This document shows, piece by piece, positions 12,916 to 23,960 of a stretch of 64,000 nucleotides of DNA. The notes beneath the pieces were generated by a model, which saw only the letters and a program-made list of their open reading frames with translations, was not told where the DNA came from and made no database searches. The stretch comes from Prosapia bicincta (taxonomy: Eukaryota; Arthropoda; Insecta; Hemiptera; Cercopidae), in the NCBI GenBank assembly GCA_036971475.1, contig JBAIZL010000002.1, positions 20,103,567 to 20,167,566 of the forward strand, in the 5' to 3' direction. Each line of letters begins with the position of its first letter. The stretch's first letter is position 1. The translations under genes and the position numbers were made by a program.

Positions 12916-14640
12916 CATGTGTCGGATGAACCATCTTCTTCTGACCACAGACATATTAGGTATGATATCTCTCTAAATCCAGCCAGGCTTCAGTCAACCA
13001 GGGATCCAAGAAGAACAGACTGGGACTCCTACAGGAGGGACCTAGGAGTTCGGATTGAGGAGGCTGGATTGGAGTATGGTGGTAGGAGAGAGCTAGAAGA
13101 CTCTGCCGCATTGGTTGGCGAGGCTATAGTAGAATCCTTTACTGATAACTGCCCTCTCAGTGAGGGGAGAAAAGTAGGGGATCCGTCATGGTGGAACAAG
13201 AAGCTAGCCAAACTTCGGAAGACCACCACGAGTCGCTTTAATAGAGCAAAAAAGAACGAGGAGTGGGACCAGTATAGGAAAACACTAACCGAATACAATA
13301 GGGCAATTAGAGAAGCACGCAGGAAGTCCTGGAAGGAGTTTTGTCAAGAGATTGACAAAACTCGGGAAGGGGCACGACTGCATAAAGTGCTCTCTAAGAA
13401 CCCAGTTAACCCGGTGGGGATGCTAAGAACCCCACTGGGAAATATAACAAAAACTGCAGGGGAAACTGTGGAAGAATTAATCAGAACACATTTCCGTTCC
13501 AGTACTCTGAGGAAACTTGGGGGAGCAGACACTGAACCAGTTGCCAAACTCTCCACAAGACGTGGTAAGAGAGAGGACTGGGAAGTGGCAAGGAGGATAG
13601 TAACACCACAAAGGGTACGATGGGCTATTGGCACATTTAAACCCTACAAATTTCCAGGTACAGATGGGATCTATCCTGTGCTGCTGCATTACTAAATTAG
13701 ACAGGCTAAGCATTGCTCTAGAGCATGTGCCGGCAGCCTGGAAATCTAGTAAGGTGGTCTTTATACCTAAGCCCACCGGTAACCAATCGGAAGGGAAAGG
13801 ATACAGACCTATTACACTCATGTCCTTTGTTCTTAAGCGACTTGAAAAACTGGTTGATAGGCATATTAGGGGGGGGGGGGTGCTTTGGCCATAAAACCGC
13901 TGCATTGGAACCAGTATGCTTATCAACCGGGGAAATCCTGCGAGGGAGCTTTCCATCAAGTGGTTGGTAGGATTGAGCAAATGATCGCCAAGAAAGGTTT
14001 TGCCATAGGTGCCTTCCTCGACATTGAAGGGGCTTTCAATAACCCCTCAGTGGAGACGATGGTAAGTGGTGCAAGACTTCATGGAGTGGATGCAACCACT
14101 TGTGGTTGGATAAGTTCCATGTTAACAAACAGAAGCATTTCTGTAGAGGTGGCAGGGGAGGTCAGAAAGGCGGAGACAAGTCTGGGCTGTGCACATGGGG
14201 GGGGGGGGTTCTCTCTCCTCTGTTGTGGTGCCTAGTGGTAGAGAACCTTATTGAACTCCTGAATGAACAGGGGTACTTCTGTCTAGGATATGCGGACGAC
14301 ATAGTTGTTCTGATACTGGGCAGATTCCCTGATACAGTCCTTGAGGTAATCAGTAATCCTCTACGACTGATTGAAGAGTGGTGTAAAAAGGAGAACCTTA
14401 GGGTAAATCCAAAAAAGACTGCTCTCATTAGCTTCACCAGACAGCGAAAAGATCTGACGACCAGGATACCCCTTGTTTGGTGAATACCTTGAGCTTGTTG
14501 GGGAGGTGAAGTACCTGGGAGTTACTCTGGACAAGAAACTCACCTGGAACCCACATCTTGAGAGGACAGTTAACAGGGTCAAAAGGGCACTGATGACCGT
14601 GAGAAGAATGGTGGGTAAGAAATGGGGACTGAAGCCATCC
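12916..14640 (+). pseudogene. Retrotransposon ORF2: reverse transcriptase domain, frameshifted
   Basis: Starts with HVSDEPSSSDHRHIRYDI, completing the endonuclease, then a linker and RT blocks. Visible motifs: FIPKP (about 13763), YRPITLMS, the GAFLDIEGAF motif (catalytic Asp near 14020), GGVLSPLLW (about 14208) and YADD at 14289-14300, then VKYLGVTLDKKLTW. The frame changes near 13690 (with loss of about 10-15 residues before PAAWKSSKVVF), at the G-run 13870-13880, at the G-run 14199-14208, and near 14475. Both G-runs sit exactly at frame changes, so homopolymer slippage or sequencing error is plausible there. The thumb region is truncated after MVGKKWGLKP. Confidence 0.92.
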
Positions 14641-15488
14641 TCATGTTTGCACTCGAATGTTACACAGATGGCTCCAAGATGGACTTCGGCACTGTAGCGG
14701 GGGTGTATTGTAAAAACCCAATGGTAGATCTAGTTTTTTCCTTGGGGAGGCATACCTCTGTCTTTCAGGCCGAAGTATATGCTATAAATGCCTGTCTGGG
14801 AGAGATAGCGAGAAAAGAAACACACGGGACCCGGATTCCTATTTTCTCCGACAGTCAGGCAGCAATTAAGGCACTAAACGGTCATGTGGTCACCTCGGCC
14901 ATTGTCAGGGAGTGCCTAATTAACCTACAAGCTCTGGCAAGGCACAATCAAATCAAGATAGGTTGGGTGCCATCGCATAGGGGAATACTTGGAAATGAAG
15001 CCGCAGATGCGCTGGCCAGGGAGGGGTCTTGGACTCCCCTGATTGGACCGGAGCCTGCGGTAGGTATTTCCAAATCCATGGTCAAGATGACAGTGCGAAG
15101 GTGGATGGCTGAAAGACACTGTGAGCACTGGATCAGGGTCGAAGGGATGAGACACAGTAAGCTAACCCTTAGGAAACCTTCCTTGGGGCTGCAGAAGAGT
15201 CTCATCTATCTGTCTAGGCAGGAATTGACGATAGCCACAGGTCTACTCACGGGACACTGTGGACTAAGGAAACATTTGCATAAAATGTGTATCTACAAAG
15301 ATGAACCAGTGTGCAGATTATGAGGGCAGGAACTGGAGACTGCCAGACACATTATTTACAGATGTGAAGTACTTGCTGAGAGGCGCTTCAACCTCTTTGG
15401 TGATGGAACGGCTTTGGTGGATGCTGAAGGTAAAACTCTAGTCAGGAAACTCCTAAACCTGGTAAGAGGGAAGAGGTTATTTGACTAG
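14640..15488 (+). pseudogene. Retrotransposon ORF2: RNase H and C-terminal zinc knuckle
   Basis: RNase H removes the RNA strand after first-strand synthesis. All four acidic positions are visible: D in CYTDGSKMD, E in VFQAEVYAIN, D in IFSDSQAAIKAL, and D in GNEAADALAREG after GWVPSHRG. The frame is open to 15323, where a TGA replaces the second Cys of a C-x2-C-x7-H-x4-C knuckle (CRL-stop-GQELETARHIIYRC). It then continues to the natural stop at 15486-15488. The upstream edge is a deletion junction with the RT thumb. Confidence 0.92.
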
Positions 15489-15573
15489 ATCAGGGAGAAA
15501 AGTACAATATACCTTAAGGTAGCAGTGCTTTGGGCAATTCAAACCCGCTCCCAAGTTTAAAAAAAAAGAAAAA

Positions 15574-15586
15574 AAGAGGTTTAATT
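15574..15586 (+). repeat. Target-site duplication, right
   Basis: An exact second copy of AAGAGGTTTAATT, immediately after the A-rich tail of the plus-strand retrotransposon. Confidence 0.9.
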
Positions 15587-15879
15587 TATTAACATTGAGC
15601 CACTGTTTTTATAAATTAGTTTCTAATATGCTTAGAATTTGTAAAACTAAAATTTTATATATTTTTAAGGAACATACTTTTTGTTTGTTTTCATTAAAAA
15701 ATAATAAACTAAACTAAATTTATACATACAAATAAATAGCATAAAACAGTTTTAAATTATTTTTATTTTAAATTAAATTTTAAAAGTTATTTTTTCACAC
15801 GCGATTACTGAACAATGATTTACAGATTTAAATATACGTACTTATAGTCACTGATGGTGAAGTATTTACTAATAAAGTT
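15587..15879. other. AT-rich flank of the retrotransposon
   Basis: No gene or repeat recognised; this is the pre-insertion host sequence. Confidence 0.5.
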
Positions 15880-16440
15880 TGTATTTGAATATACGTTATT
15901 GTTTGTGGTTTCGTATTCGTTACAATTTAATTGTTATCCTTTGCTGGAAAGTAAAACATACGTTTTTCTACAACTTTCAAGTTAGGTTTCTCTTCGGGTT
16001 CCTTTATTCAGTTTCTTATATTATTTTCACACTCTCTTATACACATCTTATTCAAAGTTCCAGTCGTTAATAAAATACATTCACCTACTGAAGTTCGAAT
16101 ACATTTTTTTTAACTTGTAGAGGATCACACTTTATGTTTAAATCTTATTTCATTAATAAATATACAAAATTAATTTTAGTTGTATATGGGAAAACCTTTT
16201 TTTCTCAAAAGGGCAAGGTGTGCAATGGTTATTCGTCCCATTTGGCTTTAAATAAGTCATAACAAATGGTCTCATAAAACAGCTGATTTTATGTTAGAGG
16301 TTATGTGGCAGAACAGCTGTTTAAATGCATAGGTTATGTTGCTTTATTTTTATAAACTGTAATTAAATATTAAATAGAAACTAAAATACTTTTTTTTACT
16401 TGAATATTAATTGAATTTAAAAATGTTGTATATATTACTT
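15880..16440 (+). repeat. Dispersed repeat family A, copy 2
   Basis: Co-linear with 4785-5410. It shares the AACTTGTAGAGGATCACAC block (about 16112), GTATATGGGAAAA, AAAAGGGCAAGGTGTGCAAT, and GGTTATGTGGCAGAACAGCT followed by TAGGTTATGTTGCTTTATTT. It is diverged and non-coding. Confidence 0.7.
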
Positions 16441-16938
16441 GATATTAGCTTACGTGAGTTTTTGGTTGCAATAATTTATGTAAATCTGATAATTATAACC
16501 ATCCAGAGCTGTAGTTACTTATAGCATACATTTTGTTAATTCCAAAACGCTGCTACAGTTAACTATTAAAATGACTCTGCATTGGATGCGGTGTTTATTG
16601 AATTGGTCACAAAATGATTGCATAGTAATCCGAGATTACTGTACAAGCGAATTACATGCAGTCGTTTGCGGTGACTACTCCGTCCCGTTAGACTGTAATG
16701 CACCCTCGGGACAAGGGGTTGTTCGTATGTACGGTTGTTTATATGAGTTTATAGCTTTGTGTATGATTTCATTCAGTTAAAGTATTCTGTTAAATTGTGA
16801 AACTAGTTTTCTTACTATAATCTGAAGGACGGTACTTTCTCGATGGTAAATTTATTGGGCTTTCTGTTTTTACAAATTTCCACTGCATATTATTTTATTT
16901 TTGTAACTGTTGTTTGGTCATCCACTAAAACGTGTTGA
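16441..16938. other. Intergenic stretch
   Basis: A 69-codon frame (16571-16780) with balanced composition is present (it includes HAVVCGDYSVPLDCNAPSGQ), but no family is recognised and no splice context supports it. Confidence 0.4.
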
Positions 16939-16940
16939 TA

Positions 16941-17229
16941 TTAGGAAAAACATCGGGTTGGTGTATGAGTTAATACGGATTTATTTAAATTAAATAGCAA
17001 CGTTTCGACACATAATTTTATCTTCCTTAGGTAAATAACGTTCAGAGTGAATGAATACTTGCAATACCTCTGATACAGGGCAAAATAAAGTGTTTTGAGT
17101 TTCTATCAAGGGTTTTTTTTAAATTGCTTTCAGTCTGGTCTTTGTCTGCTTGAAGAAGATACAAGTTAGATGTCGAAACGTTGCAGTTTTATAGAAATAA
17201 TTGAAAAATCCAACCGGGTATTTCTTAAT
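16941..17229. mobile_element. MITE-like inverted-repeat element
   Basis: The left end (16941-17011) and the right end (17170-17229) are imperfect inverted repeats. Both contain GCAACGTTTCGACA at the inner edge and a (C)GGGTTGG / CCAACCGGG block near the outer edge, with TTAGGAAA / TTTCTTAA at the tips. The right arm is about 12 nt shorter. About 160 bp of non-coding DNA lies between. It reads as a small non-autonomous DNA element or fold-back. No clear target duplication was found. Confidence 0.6.
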
Positions 17230-17449
17230 GTGGTTTTTTCTTTTATTTTACCACGATTGACAAATAATGTTTTCAAGTTTGTCTTCATGTTCATCGGCAA
17301 CATGTTAGGGAATAATTTTCTATTGATTTAAAACATAGGTATTGTTGATTTCCAGGATTCTAATAGTTTAAACTTGTATTGAGGTTAACAATAGTAAATA
17401 AAAAAGGCAGTGGTTAAATATATTCAATTAAACCTGAATAATATTATTA

Positions 17450-17454
<5 letters not shown>

Positions 17455-17501
<47 letters not shown>
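17455..17501. repeat. (TA)n microsatellite
   Basis: An uninterrupted AT dinucleotide run. Confidence 0.95.
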
Positions 17502-17504
<3 letters not shown>

Positions 17505-17654
17505 TTAACAATATTATATGTTACACGACTTTGTTAACATTTAATACAGTGTTTAAAAAAATATATTTCTTTAACTCTAACACTGTCGTTAGAAGTAACA
17601 TCGCTATATAGGTCTGACGCAACATAAACCTATATATGTATATATATATATATC

Positions 17655-18238
17655 ACTCACTCATTAGCCAACACCCACCCTTGGCTGTTGAGGTATTTGG
17701 TGACGCGCTGAACAGTATAGACGAACAAGTGGATCATCATCATCTCCGGAATGGTCGAGTGCATTGAATTTCATCAGATGATCCGCACCCATCGTATCGT
17801 GTCCCCAAAGAGGGCATTCCGATAGATGGGCGGCAAGGTAATCGTGGCTAGTTTGCATTCTGAACTTGGAAACGCCTATATTTCATGGACATCTGTGGTC
17901 GATGGGTCCTGTGATGACAAGGTTTCCCATTTTCATCCTTCTGATTTCTGTGTGAGGTGCAGTTTGCTGCCCCGGTCGATAGTTGCATTGATGAAGGCTT
18001 GTGTGCTTTGGAACGACAAATGGGTTGTGCCATGGATGTACCTTTTTTGGCCAGAAAAATTCTGCCTTTCCATTTCCATAAATGCTAACATGGTTTAGGA
18101 TCCATTGTAAAGTTATATGCCAACTAATATTTGCCAGGTGTTCCAAGACTATTCTTGTTTCCATTGTTCTTTTGCAGTCTGTATCAGTATTAAGCGATAA
18201 GTTTCGTATAGCCGCTTGTGAATAGACGACGAAAACTA

Positions 18239-18242
<4 letters not shown>
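17655..18242 (-). pseudogene. RNase H / C-terminal relic of a non-LTR retrotransposon
   Basis: Read on the minus strand from 18242 downwards, one frame is open apart from a single stop near 17883. It shows SQAAIRNLSLNTDT (the SDSQAAI motif with the catalytic Asp changed to Tyr), then ITLQWILNHVSIYGN and GKAEFF (the W-I-P-S-H-V-G-I-x-G-N-E-x-A-D motif with Asp replaced by Glu). Next comes TSHDYLAAHLSECPLWG, the tGHdylaaHLyr and C-P-L-C region typical of insect elements with a C-terminal RNase H. Loss of catalytic Asp residues and of the second knuckle Cys shows decay. It is 5'-truncated at a TA microsatellite and ends at another. Confidence 0.82.

Positions 18243-18295
<53 letters not shown>
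18240..18295. repeat. (TA)n microsatellite
   Basis: About 27 AT units abutting the truncated end of the RNase H relic. Confidence 0.95.
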
Positions 18296-18296
<1 letters not shown>

Positions 18297-18297
<1 letters not shown>

Positions 18298-18560
18298 CGT
18301 ATCTATCCTATGGACGACTAAACCGCTGAACAGAAGTTAATGCAATTGGGAGGGTTTATTTAACATACTCCCAGGATGGTTCTTGGAAAGTGTGGTGTAG
18401 ATTCATCCACAGGACTCCGACCTAGAGGCTTAGAATGGCACAAAAACTGATATATGTATGTATTTGTGTATTTATCTGTCTAATGGGCAGCTAACCCGCT
18501 GAACAGAAGTTAATGAAACTGGATGGTTCGTGTGAAGTGTGGTGTATTTTTAATGACTGA
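18297..18560 (+). repeat. Imperfect direct repeat pair
   Basis: The phrase CCGCTGAACAGAAGTTAATG occurs at about 18332 and again at about 18498. Both are followed by an A/C-CTGG block and by AAGTGTGGTGTA, and both are preceded by a GTATCTATC / GTATTTATCTGTC phrase. Two diverged copies of a roughly 170-bp unit of unknown class. Confidence 0.65.
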
Positions 18561-19855
18561 AAATTTGAACAAGATATATAAAGCGAATGTAACTAACAGA
18601 ATGAATTGAATAAATAAAGGTATACGTAAAAGCCGTAGATCCTTGGTTGGATCCCTGTAAACACGATTAACCAGGGATAAACCAAAGGTCACAATGGGTG
18701 ACTCAATGAGCTCCACCCTAAATATCCCAAACCAATAAAATAAAAAATCTAATAATTTTATTATCATTAGAAAAAGCATAAAAAAATTGTAATAAATTCT
18801 GTCATGCTAATTATAAGAAGTATAGGCAAGAGGGATAGTGCCTTTACTCTAAAAGAAAACGAGTACTTATCAGTTTTCTGAATTTGTTAAAATTTTACAA
18901 AGTATGCTTTAAAAATTGTTGTTATATAGTTTTTAAAGTAAATTCGAATTAAACTTCTGTACACTCAACACATGAACACAACACAGACACTCACGCAAGC
19001 GCACATGCGCGTAAGCGCTCATACATACAAAATCCGAGTTTATTATTGGTTTCATTGTCAGCAAAGAGGAACCTTTACGAATCGCTTTATCCATTGTAAT
19101 TGTATTCACCAGGCATTATTTCCTTTTGTTAATTCGTTTTAGCAATTAAATTGCACTGAAAAGCAGCCTCTATAAACAGCTGATGTTAATTAACGTATAA
19201 TTAATTTTCAACGCCGTTTGTACGATTTAATTAAACAAATTACGTCACAAACGTTGGTTTAGTGGGAACAATTATCAGAAAGGTCTTTGTTGATCTTTGA
19301 AAAGTCGCCTGTGCTGCATTGAAGCGTAACGTTACTATTGTGTTTCAAGCTATTTAAAATTTACATTGATTGTGAAAACACTGGGTTGGTTTTATTGTTT
19401 GTATTAATAATGTGTTTCTATAGAAAGCCATATTTTTAGACAAGATCTGATCTAAGCATCTGAGAGTATAAATAGTATTATTTAAAAGCAGAGAAAATTA
19501 AATTTCATATACATCTAGAACGACTAAACTTATCTTAAGTAGGCGGCATGATCAGGATTTGTTTTATGAATTTCCTTCTTCTTCATTTCTCATTCATACT
19601 GCATAATATTAAGAAAACAATGCATGGGTACCATTAGCTTCCAAATAATGATGACTAAGGGGATTTAAGAAGAAATGTATACTTTTGTCAACGTAGCCCC
19701 ACCTTGACACTGGTTTACAACTCCAGATGGCTAACTTTATATCTTAACCTTAAGTGATGCTTTAGGCAAGTTTTTATGTACTATAATTTATGTTGGTATA
19801 TATTAAAATAGTTTGCTACAGAAAACTAGGATACACAGAACGTAAACAAATATTT
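18561..19855. other. Intergenic region, no gene seen
   Basis: AT-rich sequence with a short CA-rich stretch (18960-19020) containing alternating GCGC steps. No domain, RNA or array recognised. Confidence 0.5.
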
Positions 19856-19859
19856 TTCA

Positions 19860-20045
19860 ATTCCTTCTACTAGCTCACACTCTCCATATATATATATATA
19901 TAATTATTTTTCATATTATATATTCTACAAATTTTCAACTGTTATTACGTTATTTACGTTTTTATTCATCCGATCAAATTCAAGTATTTTTATTTTAAAC
20001 CTGTAGTGGATGACACTTGAGGTTTTTTTCCAATAATTATTCAAA
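19860..20045 (+). repeat. Dispersed repeat family A fragment, copy 3
   Basis: Shares with copy 1 the block TTCATCC-ATCAAATT-AAGTATTTTTATTTTAAAC-CTGTAGTGGATGACACTTGA (around 19970-20020). It includes a short TA run at 19886-19903. Confidence 0.55.
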
Positions 20046-20052
20046 AATTAAA

Positions 20053-20133
20053 AAAAATGCCTCAGGCAGATATGAACTGAATGATTACATGTTTCATATC
20101 CAGCACTTCGACACTGAGCTAACTTTCCTATCG
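20053..20133 (-). ncRNA. tRNA-derived sequence (tRNA pseudogene or SINE head)
   Basis: On the minus strand the segment reads GGAAAGTTAGCTCAGTGTCG (a near-consensus box A region, TRGCNNAGYNGG), then GTGCTGGATATGAAACATG, then CAGTTCATATCTGCCTGAGG (a decayed box B, consensus GGTTCGANNCC), followed by a T-run. Box spacing fits a tRNA. The anticodon stem pairs poorly and box B is degraded, so it is not a working tRNA. It is either a tRNA pseudogene or the promoter head of a SINE; it abuts dispersed repeat family A. Confidence 0.5.
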
Positions 20134-20139
20134 CGAGAA

Positions 20140-21195
20140 ATTATTTATTTAAAGATGTACATGAAATCATAAAAGACAACTCGCTTGAAATAATGAAGCA
20201 TTACAAGAGAGGGATAGAATGAGAAATTATAGACAATCAACATCATAAATTAGAAACGAAAAAAAAGAAAGCGAATAAACAGTAACAGAAAAAAATAATA
20301 GTCAAACACCATATACTTTATAAAGAGTAAAATTGCAAAGAAGTTCGCTTTCTATTTTCCCACCTAATATTGTGATTATTTCATACTTATAGGGCTGTAC
20401 GTATTTGTAATAATTGTAACAAAGAATTAGGAGTAACTGAAATAATTTTTTCTTTGTTGAACTAGGCGGTAATTCACTTGAATCAATATTTTATTATATT
20501 ACTTGTTTATTTAATACATCTCAAAAACCTCTAACCACAAATGTGTTATTTGCTTAGAGGTATTTGTTATAATTAAACCACAATGAATTATTCACATAAT
20601 TGTTGAAATATTTTTTATTCACGTTATGTATTTGATTTACTTTATGATAATTTTAATCGCAAGCTTTTTTATGAACAAAACAAATTTTTTGTCACGTTTA
20701 ATGCCTTGTTACAATTTTAATTGATATAAATCCACGACCTTGAATGGATTATTCTGAAATTCGAACAATTTTTTGTTTTAAACTCATATTTAATGTTTAC
20801 TATATTTCAACTAATGTTTTGGTGTTTACGCCATCATAAGAGGTTTTCCAACAAAACAACATAAATGATAGAGGAAAAATATAACAAACTTGATTTAATG
20901 ATCTTCAAAAATCGTGAATAGTTAACTCAATATAGAGAACAAGCATCATAACAACATACTATAAAAAATTCCAAACAGTTTAAATTATTTGCTATACTGT
21001 AAATGTACGTAAAGTCTATAGCAATTCATTTTTGAAAGGCTACTTGTTTATGATTGTGGTTTTCAGAAATATATTTAAAACAAAATAGAATGATCAAGGA
21101 ACTATTCTTTTTAAGAATAAAATAGAAATGATAATAATGATTTTACCAAAATAAATTATATAAAATTTTGTAATCCTTTATATGTTGAAGGTTTT
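20140..21195. other. AT-rich intergenic region
   Basis: No gene, RNA or array recognised. Confidence 0.5.
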
Positions 21196-21199
21196 GTTT

Positions 21200-21640
21200 A
21201 ATCTCTTTGATTTCATCTCTTCCATTTTAATTTCATCTCTTTCAATTTTCATATGATTTCCTTTATTTTAATTTAATCTCTTTTAAATTTAATTTCATCT
21301 CCTTCAAATTTAGTTTATCTCTTTTAATTTTATTATTATCTCTTTGAATTTTAGTTTTATCTATTTAAATTTTAATTTCAGCTCCTCTATTTTAATTTAA
21401 TTTCTTTTAAATTTATTTCATTTTTTTCAATTTTAGTTTTATCTATTTTATTTTAATTGCATCCTTTTCAATTTTAGTTTTATCTATTTAAATTTTAATT
21501 TCATCTCCTTTATTTTAATTACATCTCTTTTAATTTTAATATAATACCTTTCAACTTCAATTTCACATTCTTTATTTTAATTTCATCTATTTAATTTTAA
21601 TTCAATATCCTTCAATTTCAATTTTATCTCTTTAAAAAAA
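21200..21640. repeat. Degenerate pyrimidine-rich tandem repeat, about 20-bp unit
   Basis: About 430 bp built from variants of ATTTTAATTTCATCTCTTT, repeated irregularly roughly twenty times. One strand is almost entirely C/T with A. High divergence between units indicates an old array. Confidence 0.8.
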
Positions 21641-21899
21641 AATAATTAAATTTTTATAGAAATATAATGTTTTATACAAACTGCAATATATAATAGAGAA
21701 ACTAACACCGGATTGTTTATTATATTGTCTCCATAACTAAATGTTAGAGTTCTTCAAGAAGTTGGACATTGGAACAAGTACTCAAAACTGATAGAAGAAG
21801 CCTGACGACTTAACCTTACCCTAAATATAAATGACATTAAATACTGTTCTAATTTAAAACAGTTTCGTAATTCACAACGCATCTACAGTGTTAGTATAA

Positions 21900-22140
21900 C
21901 TTCTGAAAGCAATGTCCAATCACTTCGGAGCTTTGTCTTTGCAATGGCCATACAAATCTTCATAAAATGGTCGACGCTTCAGATTGAATAAATAAGTAAA
22001 TCTCTTCAGAAAATATATGTAACGTTTTAACTTGTAACTGGAAAGGTTCTCTATAACTCCCTGTACAAGTTTCCATGACGATGTTTTCTTCCTCAGCGTA
22101 CACATTTCCACATCTAACTTCATCAGATGGCTTCTTACTA
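21900..22140 (-). other. Unassigned open segment
   Basis: Two overlapping minus-strand frames are open for 60-70 codons, with composition less AT-biased than the flanks. One contains MKLDVEMCTLRKKTSS and the other SDEVRCGNVYAEEENIVMET. This might be a decayed transposon or an exon; I recognise no family and no convincing splice pair. Confidence 0.25.
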
Positions 22141-22340
22141 TGGAGATTGCTAATAATATTCGGATTTTTATGTTGACTGAACTAAGAAATGAAACAAGCT
22201 ATTTTTTCTTTATCGACTTACCAGGAGAAAGGAATATACTTTTCTCCTCACCCTGTTTAGTATTTATCCTAGTTTACTTCAACAATGACCTGTCCTTGTC
22301 GATACATATTTCCTATTTCCATATAAAGAAATGAGATTTT

Positions 22341-23580
22341 TTACTCTAATCCAATGCAACCATTCTCATTTAAAACATTTTTATCTGTGATATTTTAGAT
22401 TACTGTTCTTCTCAAAAACATGTTTAATAAATGGTAACCCTAAATATTATATTTATTATAGTCAACTAAATATTGTGAACGATAAAATGTGTACATTATT
22501 TTACATTGAGCTGTTAAAAGTACATTACTGAAAATACATGTAAACACTGTATAATTGACACAGATTGTATTTTTACATTATATTGTGAATGCCCTTTTGA
22601 AGAACATTAATAGTAAAAGAAATCTATGTATATGAACGACTATTCTTTGTCACAGGCATAATATAAATGTAATTACGTTAAACCTGAAGTGACGTCATAA
22701 CAAGTGAAGAGAACCTTAAATTATATTTTAATGTTTTGTAAAATCAAACGAAAAATTCCTTTATAATATTATTAAAAAAAAAACTATAGTTATTACACAA
22801 AGCGAAAATTGGTAATATTAATCAATTGAACTGGATAAAGAACACAATAAGTAGCGAATAAGAGAAATCACGTAAGAAACAAGTTGAAGTTTTAAAAAAA
22901 TACAACGGAATTCCAAATCAACACTCGCTTCTTTTATACTTAAAATATGATGAAATTGAAAAAAAATATTTTGAAAAAATGAGTATTGAAAAAGTTACTT
23001 AAGTGACCCAAGTCGAAATGACATTAATAACGGTTTCATGAAACCTACTTGCTGTCCGTCGCATATTTAAGTAGATAAATTGGTTACTGATAAGAGAGGA
23101 GTGATATTGCTATTCAAATAATTTTGATTAGTCGGGTTTAGATTCTTTCATTGTTAATAAAAGGGTATGTAAACAGTTTTTTTGTAAAAATTGATAAATA
23201 TGCATTTTGTTTTAATTAAAAATGATAAAAATAAAGATATTTAATGTAATCTTATGAAAACATAAAACATTTTTCATGTGATAAGGCTAAAAGATAAATA
23301 TTCCAGCCATTTATAGTTTAAAGATTTAGTTGGATATGGAGACCTGAAAATTTGGAAGAGATATCTTGTCCCAAAGAAACCATAGGATCATATGTATATA
23401 TTTTTTAATTAATATTTTACACACGTCTAACTAACCTTAACATATTAGATATCTATATCTATTGATTTATCTATTGATAAAACTACCTGTATTTCTTGAA
23501 AATTATGCAATTTTGACAGATCCCAATTGGTCTTGTTTCCACCATATGCATTTCTAAAAGAAACTCAAACTACATGAAAA
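22341..23580. other. AT-rich intergenic region
   Basis: No gene, RNA or array recognised. Confidence 0.5.
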
Positions 23581-23582
23581 AC

Positions 23583-23960
23583 TGTGTGTGTGTTTTGTGT
23601 GGTGTTTGTGTGATTTTTTGTTGGAGAAAGAAAGATGATTTGACCTTGGATCTTACAAAACTTGCTGCAGCAAAGATTCCTCATAGGCCCAGCACGGGAT
23701 TTTGGCTATTCAGTATTACTTCATGACTGCAGACTCTAAATGGAGTAAAAAGCAAAAACCTCCAAATTGAACTTGTCTCAACCACTCTTTGTCGTTCCCT
23801 GGGATCACCGTTAGGCATTACTTCAGGGGGCGACGTGTGTGTGTGTTTTGTGTGGTGTGTGTGCGTGTGTGTGTTTTTGTGGTGTGTGTGTTGTGTGGTG
23901 TGTGTGTGTGTGTGTGTGTGTGTGTTGTGTGGTGTGTGTGTTTTTTTTGTTGGAGAAAGA
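23583..23960 (+). repeat. Two GT-rich microsatellites with a shared downstream block
   Basis: GT-rich tracts at about 23585-23610 and 23835-23940 are each followed by a T-run and the block TGTTGGAGAAAGAAAG. This suggests a local duplication of about 340 bp. The 69-codon frame over the second tract is a repeat artefact. Confidence 0.8.

Larger units (their letters stand above)
11480..15573 (+). mobile_element. Non-LTR retrotransposon (LOA/I-like), defective copy
   Basis: A 4.1-kb element bounded by a perfect 13-bp duplication and ending in an A-rich tail (TTTAAAAAAAAAGAAAAA). Order of parts: 5' leader with an ORF1 remnant (11480-12292), apurinic-type endonuclease (about 12302-12912), reverse transcriptase (12916 to about 14640), then RNase H and a C-terminal zinc knuckle (14640-15488). 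Endonuclease plus RT plus RNase H points to the LOA or I group; the clade is inferred without phylogeny. ORF1 is largely missing compared with the relative at 53485-58557, and roughly 150 codons are deleted between RT and RNase H. At least three frameshifts and three in-frame stops make it non-autonomous. GC content is clearly above the flanks. Confidence 0.92.
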
